This document shows positions 1 through 12,240 of a stretch of 64,000 bases of DNA, one piece after another. Origin of the DNA: Anthoceros angustus (Eukaryota > Streptophyta > Anthocerotopsida > Anthocerotales > Anthocerotaceae); the NCBI GenBank assembly GCA_010909165.1, contig VJWM01000135.1, positions 496,001-560,000 on the forward strand, read 5' to 3'. A program made the translations under genes and the position numbers. Within the stretch, counting starts at the first letter, position 1, and every line of letters starts with the position of its first letter. The notes beneath the pieces are model-generated. The model was given only the letters and a program-made list of their open reading frames with translations. It ran no database searches and was not told the origin of the DNA.

Positions 1-2300
1 CTCGTTCGATCTTGGCGCTCCCGCGTCCAGTATAGCGGATGCGAGCGAAGTTCCGTTTAAATCGTAGATGACCACAGGGCTGGTCTCGTCCACTCCGTCC
101 ACACGCAAACCCAACTCGCGGACATATGAGTACCGGGCATGGCAAAGTTCACCACTTGCAACCGGCATTACGAGGCATGACAATGACCCGAACCACCGGC
201 ATTGTCAAACACATTGCGATCCGCGGATTGTGCGTGTTCACTTACCATCGAGTCTTCCGATTGTTGTCGGTGGCGCGCTCCCTCGCCCCGTTCGCAACCC
301 ATCCGTCTCGCCGTGTCGTCGGCGTGGCGCCTCCTCTCCCTCCTCGGTTTCGTTCTCCTCCACTCTCACGGGCGCCCCCGGCTCCTTCCCGGCGGAGCCG
401 CTTGCCCCACCATCCTCATACGCCTCGTCCCCACCTCCTCCGCCCCCACCTCCTCCGCCCCAGGCACGTCACGAGAAGGAGGCGCAAGGGATGCTGGTCC
501 TCCGTCACGGCATGCGCCTCTGTTTGCACCCTCGCCTTGGCGCAACCACATGGGTTGCGATCCTTGGCCGCCTTGCGGCCGTTGGTGGGGCAAGGCGAGT
601 CCTGCGGCGGCTCGAGCTGCGACCCTCGGGTTGCGCACCTTCTCCACCACTTCAAGAAGGAGGCGATGGCGCCCGTCATGGCGGCGTCGATTACCGCATT
701 GGACTTGGGTTGCTACCATACTCGGAGCTCCATTGGGTGGATGCCCTGATTTGCGGCCTTGGGCGGTGGCCCCTCCCAGTGCTGGCCCCATTCACGCCTC
801 TCGGCGAAGCAGGGTTCGCCCCTCGGCACTCTCGCCTTGCATCTTGGCCTTCGCCCACGCCCGCCCGCTAGGTCTGCCGCCCCTGTTGGCTGCACCCTCT
901 TCCTCTTCGGGTGCCCGGCGCCTCGAGCTCAGCGATGAGCTCGGCCAGCTCTTCTTGCCTCCTCCGCTCGACCCGCGCCCGGTCTCGTTCGATCTTGGCG
1001 GCGCTCCGTCGTTAGCGGATGCGAGCGAAGTTCCGTTTCGTAGATGACCTGTAGAGCTGGTCTCGTCCACTCCGTCCACACCGCAAACCCAACTCGCGGA
1101 CATATGAGTACGGGCATGGCAAAGTTCACCACTTGCAACCGCATTACGAGGCATGACAATGAGCCCGAACCCACCGGCATTGTCAAACACATTGCGATCC
1201 GGCCATTGTGCGTGTCACCCGAGTCTTCCGATTGTTGTCCGCACGCTCCCTCGCCCCGTTCGCAACCCATCCACGTCTCCGTCTGTGGCGCCTCCTCTCC
1301 CTCCTCGGTTTCGTTCTCCTCCTCTCCCGGCGCCCCCGGGCTCCTTCCCGGCACAGGCGCTTGCCCCACCATCCTCACGCCTCCGTCCCCACCTCCTCCG
1401 CCCGCCCCAGGCACGTCCACGAAGGCGCAAGGGATGCTGGTCCTCCGTCACGGCATGCGCCTGTGTTGCACCCTCCGCCTTGGCGCAACCACATGGGTTG
1501 CGATCCTTGGCCGCCTTGCGGCCGTTGGTGGGGCAAAGGCGAGTCGGCTGCGAGCGGCTCGAAAAGCCGCTGACCCTCGGCGCATGCGGCCGAGCCATCC
1601 CCACCTGCTGCAACCATTGGCGTGCATGCGGCCGAGCCACCCTCACTGCGGCCATTGGTGGCTGCGGTCGGCCGATCCACCCCTTCCCCTACGGTGGCGG
1701 CTGCACGCTGCCGGCCGTCATCCTCCACTGCGGCCCTGCGGGCGCATGCGGCAACCCGGCCTGGCTGCGGCCTCGGTGTCGCCTTCAAGCCCCTCATCTG
1801 CGGTCCGGGACTTCGCAGCATGCAATCGCCCCTCACGCCCTCCGGGTTTGGGCGGGCAGCGCCATCCGCTGCCGGACCCTTTGTGGGGCTGCAAGCGAGA
1901 CCTCCGGCCACGGCGCTTGTTGGGCGCCCCAGGTGGCACGCCACAGGCTGCGGAGGGCTCCACCAAAGCGGCATCGGGATGCCCGCCTCACCGGCATCGC
2001 AACCGGTGACCGAGCCTCACTTTCTGCATGCTCGTCCCTGGGGCTCTTCAAGCATTACTGGCCTCATGTGGGGCTGCGGCCTCCGCCCGCCGCCGCCGCC
2101 GCCGCCGCGCCGGGCGAGCGATCCCGCCGCCGCCCGCGCATCGGCCATTTCTCATCGTCGCCATCAGCGTCGGCCTCCCGATGCCCCGGCCGCCATGCCT
2201 TCGGTCGCCTCCCTCCTCGTCCCGGCGACATGGGTGTGTCGAGCTCCATGTCTTCCACCTCGCCGCGCCGCCCATCGCAACGCCTATGCTCGTGAGCTTC
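1..2300. repeat. GC-rich imperfect tandem duplication, unit about 980 bp
   Basis: The segment at 1-620 recurs at 984-1575 in direct orientation, for example the word gcggatgcgagcgaag near 36 and 1015 and the stretch ending ggccgttggtggggcaa near 587 and 1535. The copies are clearly homologous but broken by many 1-10 bp insertions and deletions. The + strand is C-rich with Pro-like cct/ccg runs; 425-465 contains a short tandem cctcctccgcccc motif. Long open frames exist in all six frames because of base composition, but they are not conserved between the two copies, so I do not call genes here. Confidence 0.75.
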
Positions 2301-2690
2301 CACTTTGAAAAGTGGCACTTGGAGTTCTTGGTGAAGGCTGCAACAAGCGAAGAAAGCTCTGTTCAGCACGGTGGCATTTGGCACCCCAATGCATCACCGT
2401 TGCCACCGGTAGCGGCTGTTTTGGCGCTTCGCGCCAAGCTGCACTGCTGACTATTCGATTTCAACACCACGGCTTGCATGCGCATGTTGCCGCTGCTTTC
2501 GATTGCATGCGGTTCCAACCTTCTAAGCGCTTACGGCTTGCTTGGAGTCCGGACAGTCGTTGACCGCTAGTCAACCTACCACTTCCCGGCCTTTTCCGAT
2601 GTGTTCCTGCCATCTATCCATGGCATCTATACGGTACTTGCCTTTCCCTGCATTGCCTGCCTATAAATAGGAAGAAAAGTCCTTCGCATT
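2301..2690. other. spacer, no feature recognised
   Basis: Transition from the GC-rich block to the AT-richer dispersed-repeat block. I see no convincing coding frame, RNA gene or repeat in it. Confidence 0.4.
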
Positions 2691-3790
2691 TGGACCAATG
2701 TCACATGTGCATTGCCTATGGATGGCATCCACATGGTATGTATGCATGATGGCTGGTTGTCATGTGATGCATCGAACATTTGTACCTAGATCTTTGTGCC
2801 ATGGCACAATCCATGTATGTGCACCGTCATGCATGTCGGGAAGGGTACCATGCCATATAAAGGTCACGTGCGATATAGAGAATACATAAAAATCAAAACC
2901 CAAGGAAAAGGTGCCCATGACACAGCATCTAGGTAGACATGGTCACATGCATCACATGTCAACCAGCCATCATGCATACATACCATGTGCATGTGCATTG
3001 TGATATATGTTCGGCACGGTACTCTGACACATACATACGTCAACGAATCTATATAGAAAATACCTAAAAATCAAAACCCAAGGAAAAGGTGCACATGGAA
3101 AGCACATGGTATGCATGCATGCAGGATGGATGGTTGACATGTGAAGAATGTGAACAATTATACCTAGATGCTGTCATGGGCACCTTTTCCATCTATGTGC
3201 ATCGTGATGCATGTTCGGCGGTACTATGACACATATATAGGTCGGCGCATCTATATTCAAACTACGTAAACACCATAACCCAAGGAAAAGGGCGTCGTTC
3301 TTGATTGCATGAATATCAATTGTTCAAGGCCAAGGACAAGTGGGATTACAAATATACCTAGCGCCTACCATCGGTGAGGTGGCACTCCATCAACGTTCCG
3401 GTTTTGCCTATATATGTGGGCTACCCAACCATGGACTCCCAACTACACGCTACTTGCCTATCCCTGCCCTACCTGCCTATATATAGGAAGAAACGTCCTT
3501 GGCCTTTGGACCAGTGTCACATGTGCATTGCCGATGGATGGCATGCACATGGTATGTATGCATGATGGAAGGTTGACATGTGGTGTATGTGAACATGTCG
3601 ACCTAGATGCTGTGTCATGGCACAATCAACCTATGTGCATCGCGATGTTTGTAAGGGCATCTCGACACATATATAGGTCACCGCACCTATATAGAAAATA
3701 CGAAAATCATAAACCAAGGAAAAGGGCTAGTAGGTTGTTAAGTGCATAAATATCATTTGTTCAAAGGCCAAGGAGAAGTAGGACTCTAAA
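2691..3790. repeat. dispersed AT-rich repeat family, copies in both orientations
   Basis: A module of roughly 180-360 bp recurs several times. It contains atggtatgtatgcatgatgg, then a gttgacatgtg-like word, then cccaaggaaaagg. Forward copies are near 2,700, 3,095 and 3,515; a reverse-complement copy lies near 2,940-3,000. The phrase aaaaatcaaaacccaagg appears near 2,890 and 3,065, with degenerate versions near 3,260 and 3,700. Reverse-orientation members occur again at about 12,830, 13,160, 14,330 and 14,690. No protein is evident. This looks like a short non-autonomous element family or satellite. Confidence 0.65.
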
Positions 3791-4640
3791 TAGATAGTGC
3801 CTACCATCGTGTGAGGTGGTGCTTCATCGAGAGTCCCGGTGGTTTTGCCTATATATGTGGGCTACCCAACCTATGATTCTTCGATTGTACATGTTTGTCA
3901 TAAAGGATAGGCAGCCATACTTAGTCCCTTCTTTTCTCTTTTCCCTCTTCTCACCTTTGGGAACCGCATTGTCTAGTGGGAGCGTCGGTTCGCTTGTTGT
4001 CTTTGTCGCAATGGTACCTATGCCGCATGCTCCGACTAAGAATCGCATGGTCGCATACTTGGTTTCATTTGGTGATTCTCGGTTTGGTCCAAAGGCCAAG
4101 GTCTTCCTTCCCTTCATTGATTGACATATTGGTGCAAAGGCCAAGGAGTTTTGTTCCCTTCATTGCCAATGTGAAAGCTCCAAAGGCCAATGAGTATTTT
4201 TCCTTTCATGACGGTCAGGATGGTCCAAAGGGGAAGGACTTGTCTTATATATATAGGCGGGGAGGCGGGATAGGCAAGTACCGTGTTGGTTGGGAAATCG
4301 ATTTTCTACCTACACATGAATCGGACCTTACCTTCGGACCATTCGTCAATCCAGGATTACATTTTAGTCCTTGGCATTTGGACGACAACCAGATAATATC
4401 ATGTCCGAAACTAGTCCTCGGCCTATGGCCCAATGACGAAAACAACATGTTGTTTTCGTCATTGGACCATTAATCCGAGTACATTTTAGTCCTTGGCCTT
4501 TGGGCGTCAACGAGAAATATCATGTCATGAGTCCTCGGCCTATGGCCAGCGAAAACAACATGATGTTGTTTTCGTCATTGGGCCATCGGAACTGACATAA
4601 TCTGACAAGCGAAAACACGAAGTCGTTGTGCTTTGGACCG
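3791..4640. repeat. AT-rich block with palindromes and ccaaaggccaagg words
   Basis: The phrase ttggtccaaaggccaagg and variants recur (about 4,088, 4,130, 4,175; also 12,912 and 14,430). Two strong palindromes sit at 4430-4465 and 4550-4574. No gene is recognised. Confidence 0.55.
4430..4465. repeat. 36-bp perfect palindrome
   Basis: The left half starts CCAATGACGAAAACAACA and the right half is its exact reverse complement, with no spacer; two further outer base pairs match after one mismatch. A related interrupted palindrome (arms of 12 bp, cgaaaacaacat, one-base spacer) lies at 4550-4574. Confidence 0.85.
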
Positions 4641-6210
4641 ACCACTACAGGCGGCAAATTATTAGGCTTTGGACCGATTACAATTCTGCGGCAGTCGCCC
4701 TTCCTACCGCCATTCCACAACCACTCTTCCACTCGCGATCGCGGCCATTGCTATTATGAGCAGCGCATGCCGCCGCCACCCCATACAAGTTCACGCTATG
4801 CCTCCGGTGATTGCGGCGGCGCAATCAAAATGCACCTCCTTTGGAGGCCATTCCTGCGCCTCTCGCCTCCCTCCGTCGCCTTGCGCCCGCCCCTCCACAT
4901 TCGAAGGACCTTCCTCCCACCGCATAAGGCCGGCCGCCGACGGATGGTGTGCGGCGTGCGAGTGGGCTCACCATCGATGATGCACCAAAGCGCCTTCCCT
5001 CCGCATCCGCGACGCTGCGCTGCATCCCGTCTTCCACGCGGTCAAACTCCTCGGCGTCATGCCCGGCACCTCACCGGCACGGAATGCGATGGCCCATACC
5101 TCGCTTTGTCTCATCGGCGAGCACCCACCTCGGAACGCGCCGACCGCACTTCCACGTCGCACACTTCTGCGATTGTCTTCTTCGGTCGTCGCGGCTCTCG
5201 CATCCGATGTCTGACAAAACTTTGAGCTGTCCACCCCCGGATTGTCAATGACAACAACCTTGCTCGGCGGCACGGAATGCGATGGCCCATACCTCGCTTT
5301 GTCTCATCGAGCACACCCACTGAACCGCCGACCGCACTTCCACGTCGCACACTTCCTGCGATTGTCTTCTTCGGTCTGTCAGCTCGCATCCGATGTCTGC
5401 AAAAACTTTGGCTGTCCACCCTCGGATTATCGCCAATGACAACAACCTTGCTCGGTGCGCACCACCCTCGCGATCGCCATGCGTGCGGTGACGCTCCATG
5501 GAAGACCTTCCGCCTCAAAACCCCCTGCACCTCTTTCCATTTGCCCATTGTGGTTGTCGGGCGGCCGCGGCCGATTGGAACCTCGGCGGGAGCACTTAGT
5601 TCGCGCCATTCGACTGGCGCCGTGCCACCGCCAACCCTACGGTTTCCGTATTATTGCGCCCGACCTTGTTTACATCCATTCTCAATTGGTGACGGAAAGC
5701 AATTCACGTCGAGGCGGCTCTCCATGGGTGCGATTGCCTCGATTTTCCGTGCCCGCCATCGCAAACCAAGTGAGTGCGGACGGGCTCAAAGTCTCTTCAC
5801 ATTAGTGCCCTCTTGTGCGGGGCGGGACAAACACAACCGAAACCACTTGCGTCTCTAATGAAACGCAGTCCGACTCGAGGCCGGCCTTTCAAGCGTTCCC
5901 ATACACGGAGTTCATGCGGATGGCTTCGTCACCCGCGTGGCCATCACGAGCTTGAGACATAGGCGGGAGGCGATGAGTGCGAGCACGTCCTCGCTGAGGC
6001 GGTGCCCAAATGCCGGAGGAACTTGCGACCACCATTGGCCTTGCTTGAGTAAACTCATCGGTGATGAAGGTGAGCAGCGCTCTATCGCCGAATGACATCT
6101 CTCGGCGATTTTCCGAACATTTCTCTAAAGCTGCAAGCGGCCTCGAATCTCACTCACTCGGGGCGCGTGCCTGCATCCATGCGTGGCGTGAAGAACTTGG
6201 TGACACTCTC
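4641..6210. repeat. C-rich block with about 190-bp tandem pair
   Basis: About 5075-5268 is repeated at about 5269-5457, sharing ggaatgcgatggcccatacc (near 5085 and 5275), ttccacgtcgcacactt and tgacaacaaccttgctcgg. The copies differ by short indels. The surrounding sequence has no recognisable gene. Short minus-strand frames look partly protein-like but do not match a family I know. Confidence 0.65.
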
Positions 6211-6370
6211 AAGCGTGCACTCCCTAGACACTCCAACATGGCCCTCTTGTCCAGGTGCACCACATGCGGAACCCTCTCCCACCCACCGCCAAGCGTGCAC
6301 TCCCTAGACACTCCAACATGGCCCTCTTGTCCGGTGCACCACATGCGGAACCCTCTCCCACCCGCGCGTG
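6211..6370. repeat. 80-bp direct tandem duplication
   Basis: Two nearly identical units, 6211-6290 and 6291 to about 6366, each starting aagcgtgcactccctagaca. They are separated by small indels only (ccaggtg versus ccggtg). A minus-strand frame of 175 codons (6150-6677) spans it, but I do not recognise the product. Confidence 0.85.
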
Positions 6371-6980
6371 CGGGCATCGGTGAATAAAAGCTGGTCCTGC
6401 ACCTTCTTCCGAATCGCGCCACCGCCCCGGGACATGCGAGGGCTTGGTCGGCCACATGCTTGAAAAATCCGGAGCCATGCGCCCATCGGACCAGCGATGA
6501 AATCGCAGCTGCGCTCCTCTTCGCCCGAGCCGCGTTTGATTCTTGGAGGATGGCCATCAGTGGGTGGGTTGTCAACATATCCGTCTTAAAAGCCCTCTTC
6601 AACGTCCTCTGTGCCGCATCCTTCCACTCCTTGTGCACGCCATCCTTTTGGCTCCCTAGTGCGTGCGTGTGTGGCAAATGTCATGGGACGACTCACCTCA
6701 ATGCCATTTGCGGCATGTACAGGTGGCGAAGAACATGGCACAAGGAGGCATCTGCCGTCGTCGGCGCACATTTGCATCAATTCACAAATATCTTACCATG
6801 CTGCAGGGGTCGGATGCACTCACAGGGCGATGTGGTAATGTGTAGCACCGACAGCGTTGCGTTCGAACACGCCGTCCACAAATGAGGCGACTCAGTACTT
6901 CGAGCCTCGATGCACCGTCGCGTAGGCACTTCGTCCAACCTCGTGGACTACATCACCGATGTCCGTGCACAGTGCGATCT
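6371..6980. other. GC-rich sequence, no gene recognised
   Basis: The minus-strand frame at 6150-6677 (175 codons) extends into this stretch and has a protein-like alternation of charged and hydrophobic residues. It has no family match I know and overlaps the 80-bp tandem duplication, so it is left as unassigned sequence. Confidence 0.3.
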
Positions 6981-6981
6981 T

Positions 6982-7623
6982 GCACTCTAAGCGGTGGGAA
7001 AGGTCCCTCCTCCGGCGGGGGTGTCGAGCGGTTGGCACTCCATGCCCGCCTCAACTGCAATCACCAATCGTCGTGTTCGAACCCCATCGAGGCACCATGC
7101 AAATAATGGCATCGGCACTCACGGAGGTTAGGAGGTCCTCGAATCGCCGCTCCGTTCGGACGGCATCTGAGCCTTCTCGGTCACGCAAACATCGCATATG
7201 CGGCATCGTCTTTCGCGCGGAATGCCATAAGCGCGCGTCTTCTTTTCCCTCCTCGCCTGGCCTGGGCGACCCAGTCGGTGGCTGCGGTGCGATCGCACTC
7301 TAAGCGGTGGGAAAGGTCCCTCCTCCCGAAATTGTCGAGCAGTTGTTGGCACTCCATGCCCGCCTCAACTGCAATCACCACCGCGGGCAATCAACCCCAT
7401 CGAGGCACCATGCAAATAATGGCATGTCGCTCACGGAGGTTAGGAGGTCCTCGAATCGCCGCTCCGTTCGGACGGCATCTGAGCCTTCTCGGTCACCGCA
7501 AACGGCATCGCGGCATGTGCGGCATCGCGCCGCCGCCGCGGAATGCCATAAGCGCCGCGTCTGCGCCCGCCTCCGCCATCACCGATGTCCGTGCAGTGCG
7601 ATCGCACTCTAAGCGGTGGGCTG
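6982..7623. repeat. about 311-bp tandem repeat, two full units plus a partial
   Basis: The word gcactctaagcggtggg occurs at about 6982, 7295 and 7604. Between them, ctccatgcccgcctcaactg and ggaggtcctcgaatcgccgc are shared. Differences are mostly indels, for example tcacgcaaac versus tcaccgcaaac, and gcgcgcgtc versus gcgccgcgtc. Confidence 0.8.
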
Positions 7624-7799
7624 CGGTGCGGAGCATCTCCTCCTCATCCATCGCGAACCTCAAGTTGGTGCTATTCGCGTTATGCGCAACTCTTCCGTCA
7701 TGGATCGAAGGTCGGTCGTCCATATCCGCGAAGGCGGACCAGCCCGGCGGTGGAGGCGCGCTGCGTGCGAAGAACCCCTGGATGGTGGCGTGTCGAACA

Positions 7800-8390
7800 T
7801 TTCCAGCCGTCCATGCCTTGCACCATCGGATGCGGCGAGCCTTCGCCGAGTTCGTACTGCGCGTCTCCACAAGATGTTGCAGCCTTGCAGCGCCGCACCC
7901 GCATCGGTTTCGCGATCGCCATTCTGCCTTCTCCGCAAGTGACCCAAAATTTGAAGAACCTCCTCTGGCGATGGCCCGGATTCACCCCGGCCGCGCTCCT
8001 TCCCACCTGCGGTGGTGTGCGGAGCTCTTCCACAACTAAAAGGTCCGTTGCCATGCCGTTAGCGAGCCTCTTCCGCTCCCCGCGCGCTTCCATGAGCAGG
8101 CGTGCCGCGGCCGTCCATGCCTTGCACCATCGGATGCGGGCGAGCCTTCGCGAGTTCGTACTGCGCGTCTCCACAAGATGTTGCAGCCTTGCAAGGCGCA
8201 CCGCCGGTTTCGCGATCGCCATTCTGCCTTCTCCCGTGACCCAAAATTTGAAGAAGAACCTCCTCTCTGGCGATGGCTGCAGCCGCGCCACCTTCCCACC
8301 TGCGGTGGTGTGCGAGCTCTTCCACAACTAAAAGGTCCGTTGCCATGCCGTTAGCGAGCCTCTTCCGCTCCTGCGCGAGGCGCTTCCATG
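7800..8390. repeat. about 300-bp tandem pair
   Basis: Copies at 7800-8090 and 8104-8390 share ccgtccatgccttgcaccat (7807 and 8111), tttcgcgatcgccattctgc, and ccgttgccatgccgttagcg (about 8044 and 8337). The spacing drifts from 304 to 293 bp across the unit because of accumulated small indels. Confidence 0.8.
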
Positions 8391-10700
8391 AGCAGGCGTG
8401 CCGCGCCCGTCCGCGCCGGGGACTTCTGCGCCCGCCTCACGTGCGGGCAGGCCCTACCCGCGCTGGCGCGCTGCGTTGGCCTGGGGAAAATTGCCTCCTC
8501 CCACATGTCCCGAGGGTCGGGTGGGATGCGTGCCTCAAGGTCGGGGATGCGGACGGTCGGCAGCGTTGTTGAACTCTCCCTCCGGGCGCGACCACGACCA
8601 CCGCGCCACGCTCTCCATCCATCGGTGACATCCACTTCTTCCTCCTCGCACCCAATCGTAAACCTCCGGCGCCGCCGCTCGCTCCCCAACCACCTCCGTG
8701 CAGAGGTGTAAATTACTGTCCGTCCCGGATGTACAGCATTTGCATCGACTGTCGGCCTCTGTGTGTTGTCTTTGCCGGGGAATTGACAGAATGTCGGATA
8801 CACGGACTTGTGTGTCGCGGCAACCCGACATCACGGACCACAAAGCGGCCGGACCAGTGCCGGAGCCTCGCACCCCTCAACAATGGCGCCGCATCCCCTG
8901 AGCGTTCCATTGTCGTCGCCCCCGGCATGCGAGCACCGTAGCTCCACTGCGTGAGGTCGGCGCGGAACGAAGACAACGCCTTCTCCATCTCCCAAGTCGA
9001 CCTTGGGGCCTTGTCCAGCGGTACTTGTACCCGGACTTTGTGAGCCAGCGCCCGCCTCCGCCATCACGGTGCCCCAGCTCTTTTGCTTCTTGCGGGCCTA
9101 TACCGCAACCGTGATTCCGGAGTTGCGTGAATGGGATTGTCCCAACGGCGCCGCCGGCGGCCTCGCTCACTGCGCCGTCTCCATCCTCCCACCCGGCGCG
9201 GGCGGATTGCGTAGATGATCCGCCCACCCATTCTCCGCCATATGTGGATGGGCCACAGGGCACGTTGAACCTCCGGCGGTCAAGCGATGGCGGCTTGGGC
9301 GTGGCGGGGCCGTCATGGCGCCGATATTGGGCATCGGCGCGCCGTGAAGAGTGCGTCGCGCCGGCCGGCGCAATTACGCCCGGCTCGCGGTGCGAACGGC
9401 GGCGATGGCGGGGCGTCCGACAAGGCCGTCCATCCGTGAGGCGGGGATCGATGACCTTACATGGGGGCATATTCTTGGCGGTCATTCGTCTTCCCGTGCG
9501 TGCCGAGCAAGCGTATTGCCCACAATTTCTTCCTAAATCTGCCCGTTTGAGATGTGCACTCACGTGTCTTCCGGCGATGCCATGGTGCTGTGTGAAGACA
9601 CGCTTGCACTATACCATCGCGCCACCGCGTGTAGCGCCTCGATGTGGGGCGGAGACGGCGCTGGAAGGAGATCGATGGCGATGCACCATGCGTGCGCGCG
9701 TGTTAGTGAGTGGGTGCAGCCAAGGCTGAAATCATTGACGATATTCCTCCGTGTCCCATATCTTTGACACGGCCGCGCATGTCGGCATTGATTACGAGTG
9801 GCCGTCAGCGCTGCGTAAGTTTTGGCTCACGATATGCGGCGCTTGCATTGCGCTATGTGGCTGCAATGCTTTCAACTCCGCGCGCCCCATCTTGCGGTAG
9901 ATGCATCTGCGGCCACTCAACACCCTAATCGCGTTGCCGCGCATCGTTCCGCTCCCGCCTGGTTCTGCAGTGGACATGACACAGCCGGCGTTTGACTTTC
10001 CGCGCTCTCAGCCGCCAAACATGCCAGCTGTGGTCCCAGCGATCATGGTTCCTTCCCGCGTCACACGTGCGAAGATGCTGTACACATATGTGTCCCAATA
10101 ACATATTGGGTCCGATATGTTCCGAAATAAACTATTGGATCGGAAAGTGCGAATGATGCGCTATCAGTGCGCCGCCTCCGAGCATTGGTGTCCGGACCGC
10201 ACACCAATATCGGCGTTGTGGGAACAATTCATTGTGCCCTTGCATATTGAAATGCCCTTCGCATCTGATGTCTATGGCTGCGTTGGAGGCATGAGCAGGT
10301 CGACCACCGTGGTGGGAGGTCTTGTATTTGGAGACGGAGAAAGGCGCAGCCCGTGTGCCCGTCTGCATGGCCATTGCACAACCATCCGCTGGTCATCCTT
10401 CCTCGGCCAACATGCCTTTTAGGCATCCGCCATAATCTACGCACCATCTCGCTATGCATTAATATCCCTTCCGTAGTCGCGCCATATTCTGCGATGTGGC
10501 TCATGAAGTCCATCCCATATTGCTTGCCATAAAATCCGTGAACATGGCCCATCTTGGCAACCATCATCGCATTTTCGATGGCATGGTTGCCCTTGGCCCT
10601 TCCGCGCCTCATGGTTGGAGATTTGTCTGACCCATCACCATCCGAGCTGGTCCTCCCACCATTACGGCCCGCTCCACGGATGAGGCGCTGACGCCATCGC
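8391..10700. other. C-rich repeat-like sequence, no gene supported
   Basis: Several frames of 100-230 codons are open, but none carries a recognisable domain. The minus-strand frame at 10,229-10,969 has a more protein-like central stretch (about 10,330-10,640) but no family I can name. Composition is like the duplicated blocks to the left. Confidence 0.35.
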
Positions 10701-10734
10701 CATAGGAGGGCCACCGCCGTCGAGCCCAGACGCC

Positions 10735-10850
10735 GCCACCCGCACCAATGAACCCCAACCCGCACCAATGAACCCCAACCCACACCAATAACCCAAACCA
10801 GCCCGCTAACCCGCCCCACCCACCCAACAAAAGCGAAAATGCCGACCCGA
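10735..10850. repeat. short C-rich minisatellite
   Basis: A 20-bp word, cgcaccaatgaaccccaacc, is repeated about three times, followed by a degenerating C/A-rich tail. It sits at the junction between the C-rich block and the 453-bp tandem array. Confidence 0.7.
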
Positions 10851-10865
10851 ACCCCCCCAATACAT

Positions 10866-12240
10866 AAAATGTATACAATGCGGAATAGTGCAAAATGCCC
10901 AAAACGCCTAAATTTCGCAAATTGCCTAACATGCCTTAAATTCATCAAATGCCATGCGAAAATAGCCATGCATTATGGGAGACAAGTGCTTGATGGAGTG
11001 ATGCGAATGGAGGCATGGCGGTTGATGCGTATGAGACGCCCACACGCTGCCCACACGCTGCCCACACTATGACGAGGCGCTGCCACACGGTGCCCACACG
11101 CTGCCCGGACTATGGAGCACGGTTTATGCGTTGACACGCAATCTAACTCCCTCTGAACTACACGATTGACAATGGAATAAAGCATGAGGGTGCATAATCG
11201 TTATATATGACATGAACAATGGTCCCTTCCCGCGAGCAAAGGAAAAGGTCAAATCAAGTTGGTTGCATGATGCTCCCACTAGATCCCATATGTCACAAGG
11301 AGAAAGAAGTGGGCAGTATGTATGCCTCTTCATCCAGAGAAATGTATACAATGCGAATAGTGCAAAATGCCCAAAACGCCTAAATTTCGCAAATTGCCTA
11401 ACATGCCTTAAATTCATCAAATGCGCTGCGAAAATAGCCATGCATTATGGGAGACAAGTGCTTGATGGAGTGATGCAATGGAGGCATGGCGGGTTGATGC
11501 GGTATGACGACGGTGCCCACACGCTGCCCACACTATGCGACGATGCACTTGCGACTATGGAGCACGGTTGAATGTGCGTTGCGAATGACCCTCAATCTAA
11601 CTCACTTCGAACTACACGATTGACAATAATAAAGCATGAGGGTGCATAATCGTTATATGAACACATGAACAATGGTCCCTTCGCCAGAGCAAAGGAAAAG
11701 GTCAAATCAAGTTGGTTGCATGATGCTCCCACTAGATCCCATATGTCACAAGGAGAAAGAAGGGGGCAGTATGTATGCCTCTTCATCCAGAGAAATGTAT
11801 ACAATGCGAATAGTGCAAAATGCCCAAAACGCCTAAATTTCGCAAATTGCCTAACATGCCTTAAATTCATCAAATGCGCTGCGAAAATAGCCATGCATTA
11901 TGGGAGACAAGTGCTTGATGGAGTGATGCAATGGAGGCATGGCGGGTTGATGCGGTATGACGACGGTGCCCACACGCTGCCCACACTATGCGACGATGCA
12001 CTTGCGACTATGGAGCACGGTTGAATGTGCGTTGCGAATGACCCTCAATCTAACTCACTTCGAACTACACGATTGACAATAATAAAGCATGAGGGTGCAT
12101 AATCGTTATATGAACACATGAACAATGGTCCCTTCGCCAGAGCAAAGGAAAAGGTCAAATCAAGTTGGTTGCATGATGCTCCCACTGGATCCCATATGTC
12201 ACAAGGGAGAAAGAAGGGAAGTTCATGGCGAGTATGGATG
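10866..12240. repeat. tandem array, unit 453 bp
   Basis: The phrase aatgtatacaatgcg recurs at about 10,868, 11,341 and 11,794. The last two full units (11,341-11,793 and 11,794-12,246) look identical for several hundred bases. The first is diverged by small indels (spacing about 473 bp), and a further, more diverged unit lies at about 13,305-13,790. Near identity beside strongly diverged copies points to recent unequal exchange or amplification. No coding role is evident. Confidence 0.9.

Noticed and set aside
68-2308. Several long overlapping frames of 200-380 codons on both strands
   Set aside because: They are Pro/Arg/Ala-rich, overlap one another in all frames, and are not preserved between the two tandem copies; GC-rich composition explains them.
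10735-10850. Telomere-like C-rich repeat
   Set aside because: The unit is a 20-bp cgcaccaatgaaccccaacc word, not the plant CCCTAAA heptamer.
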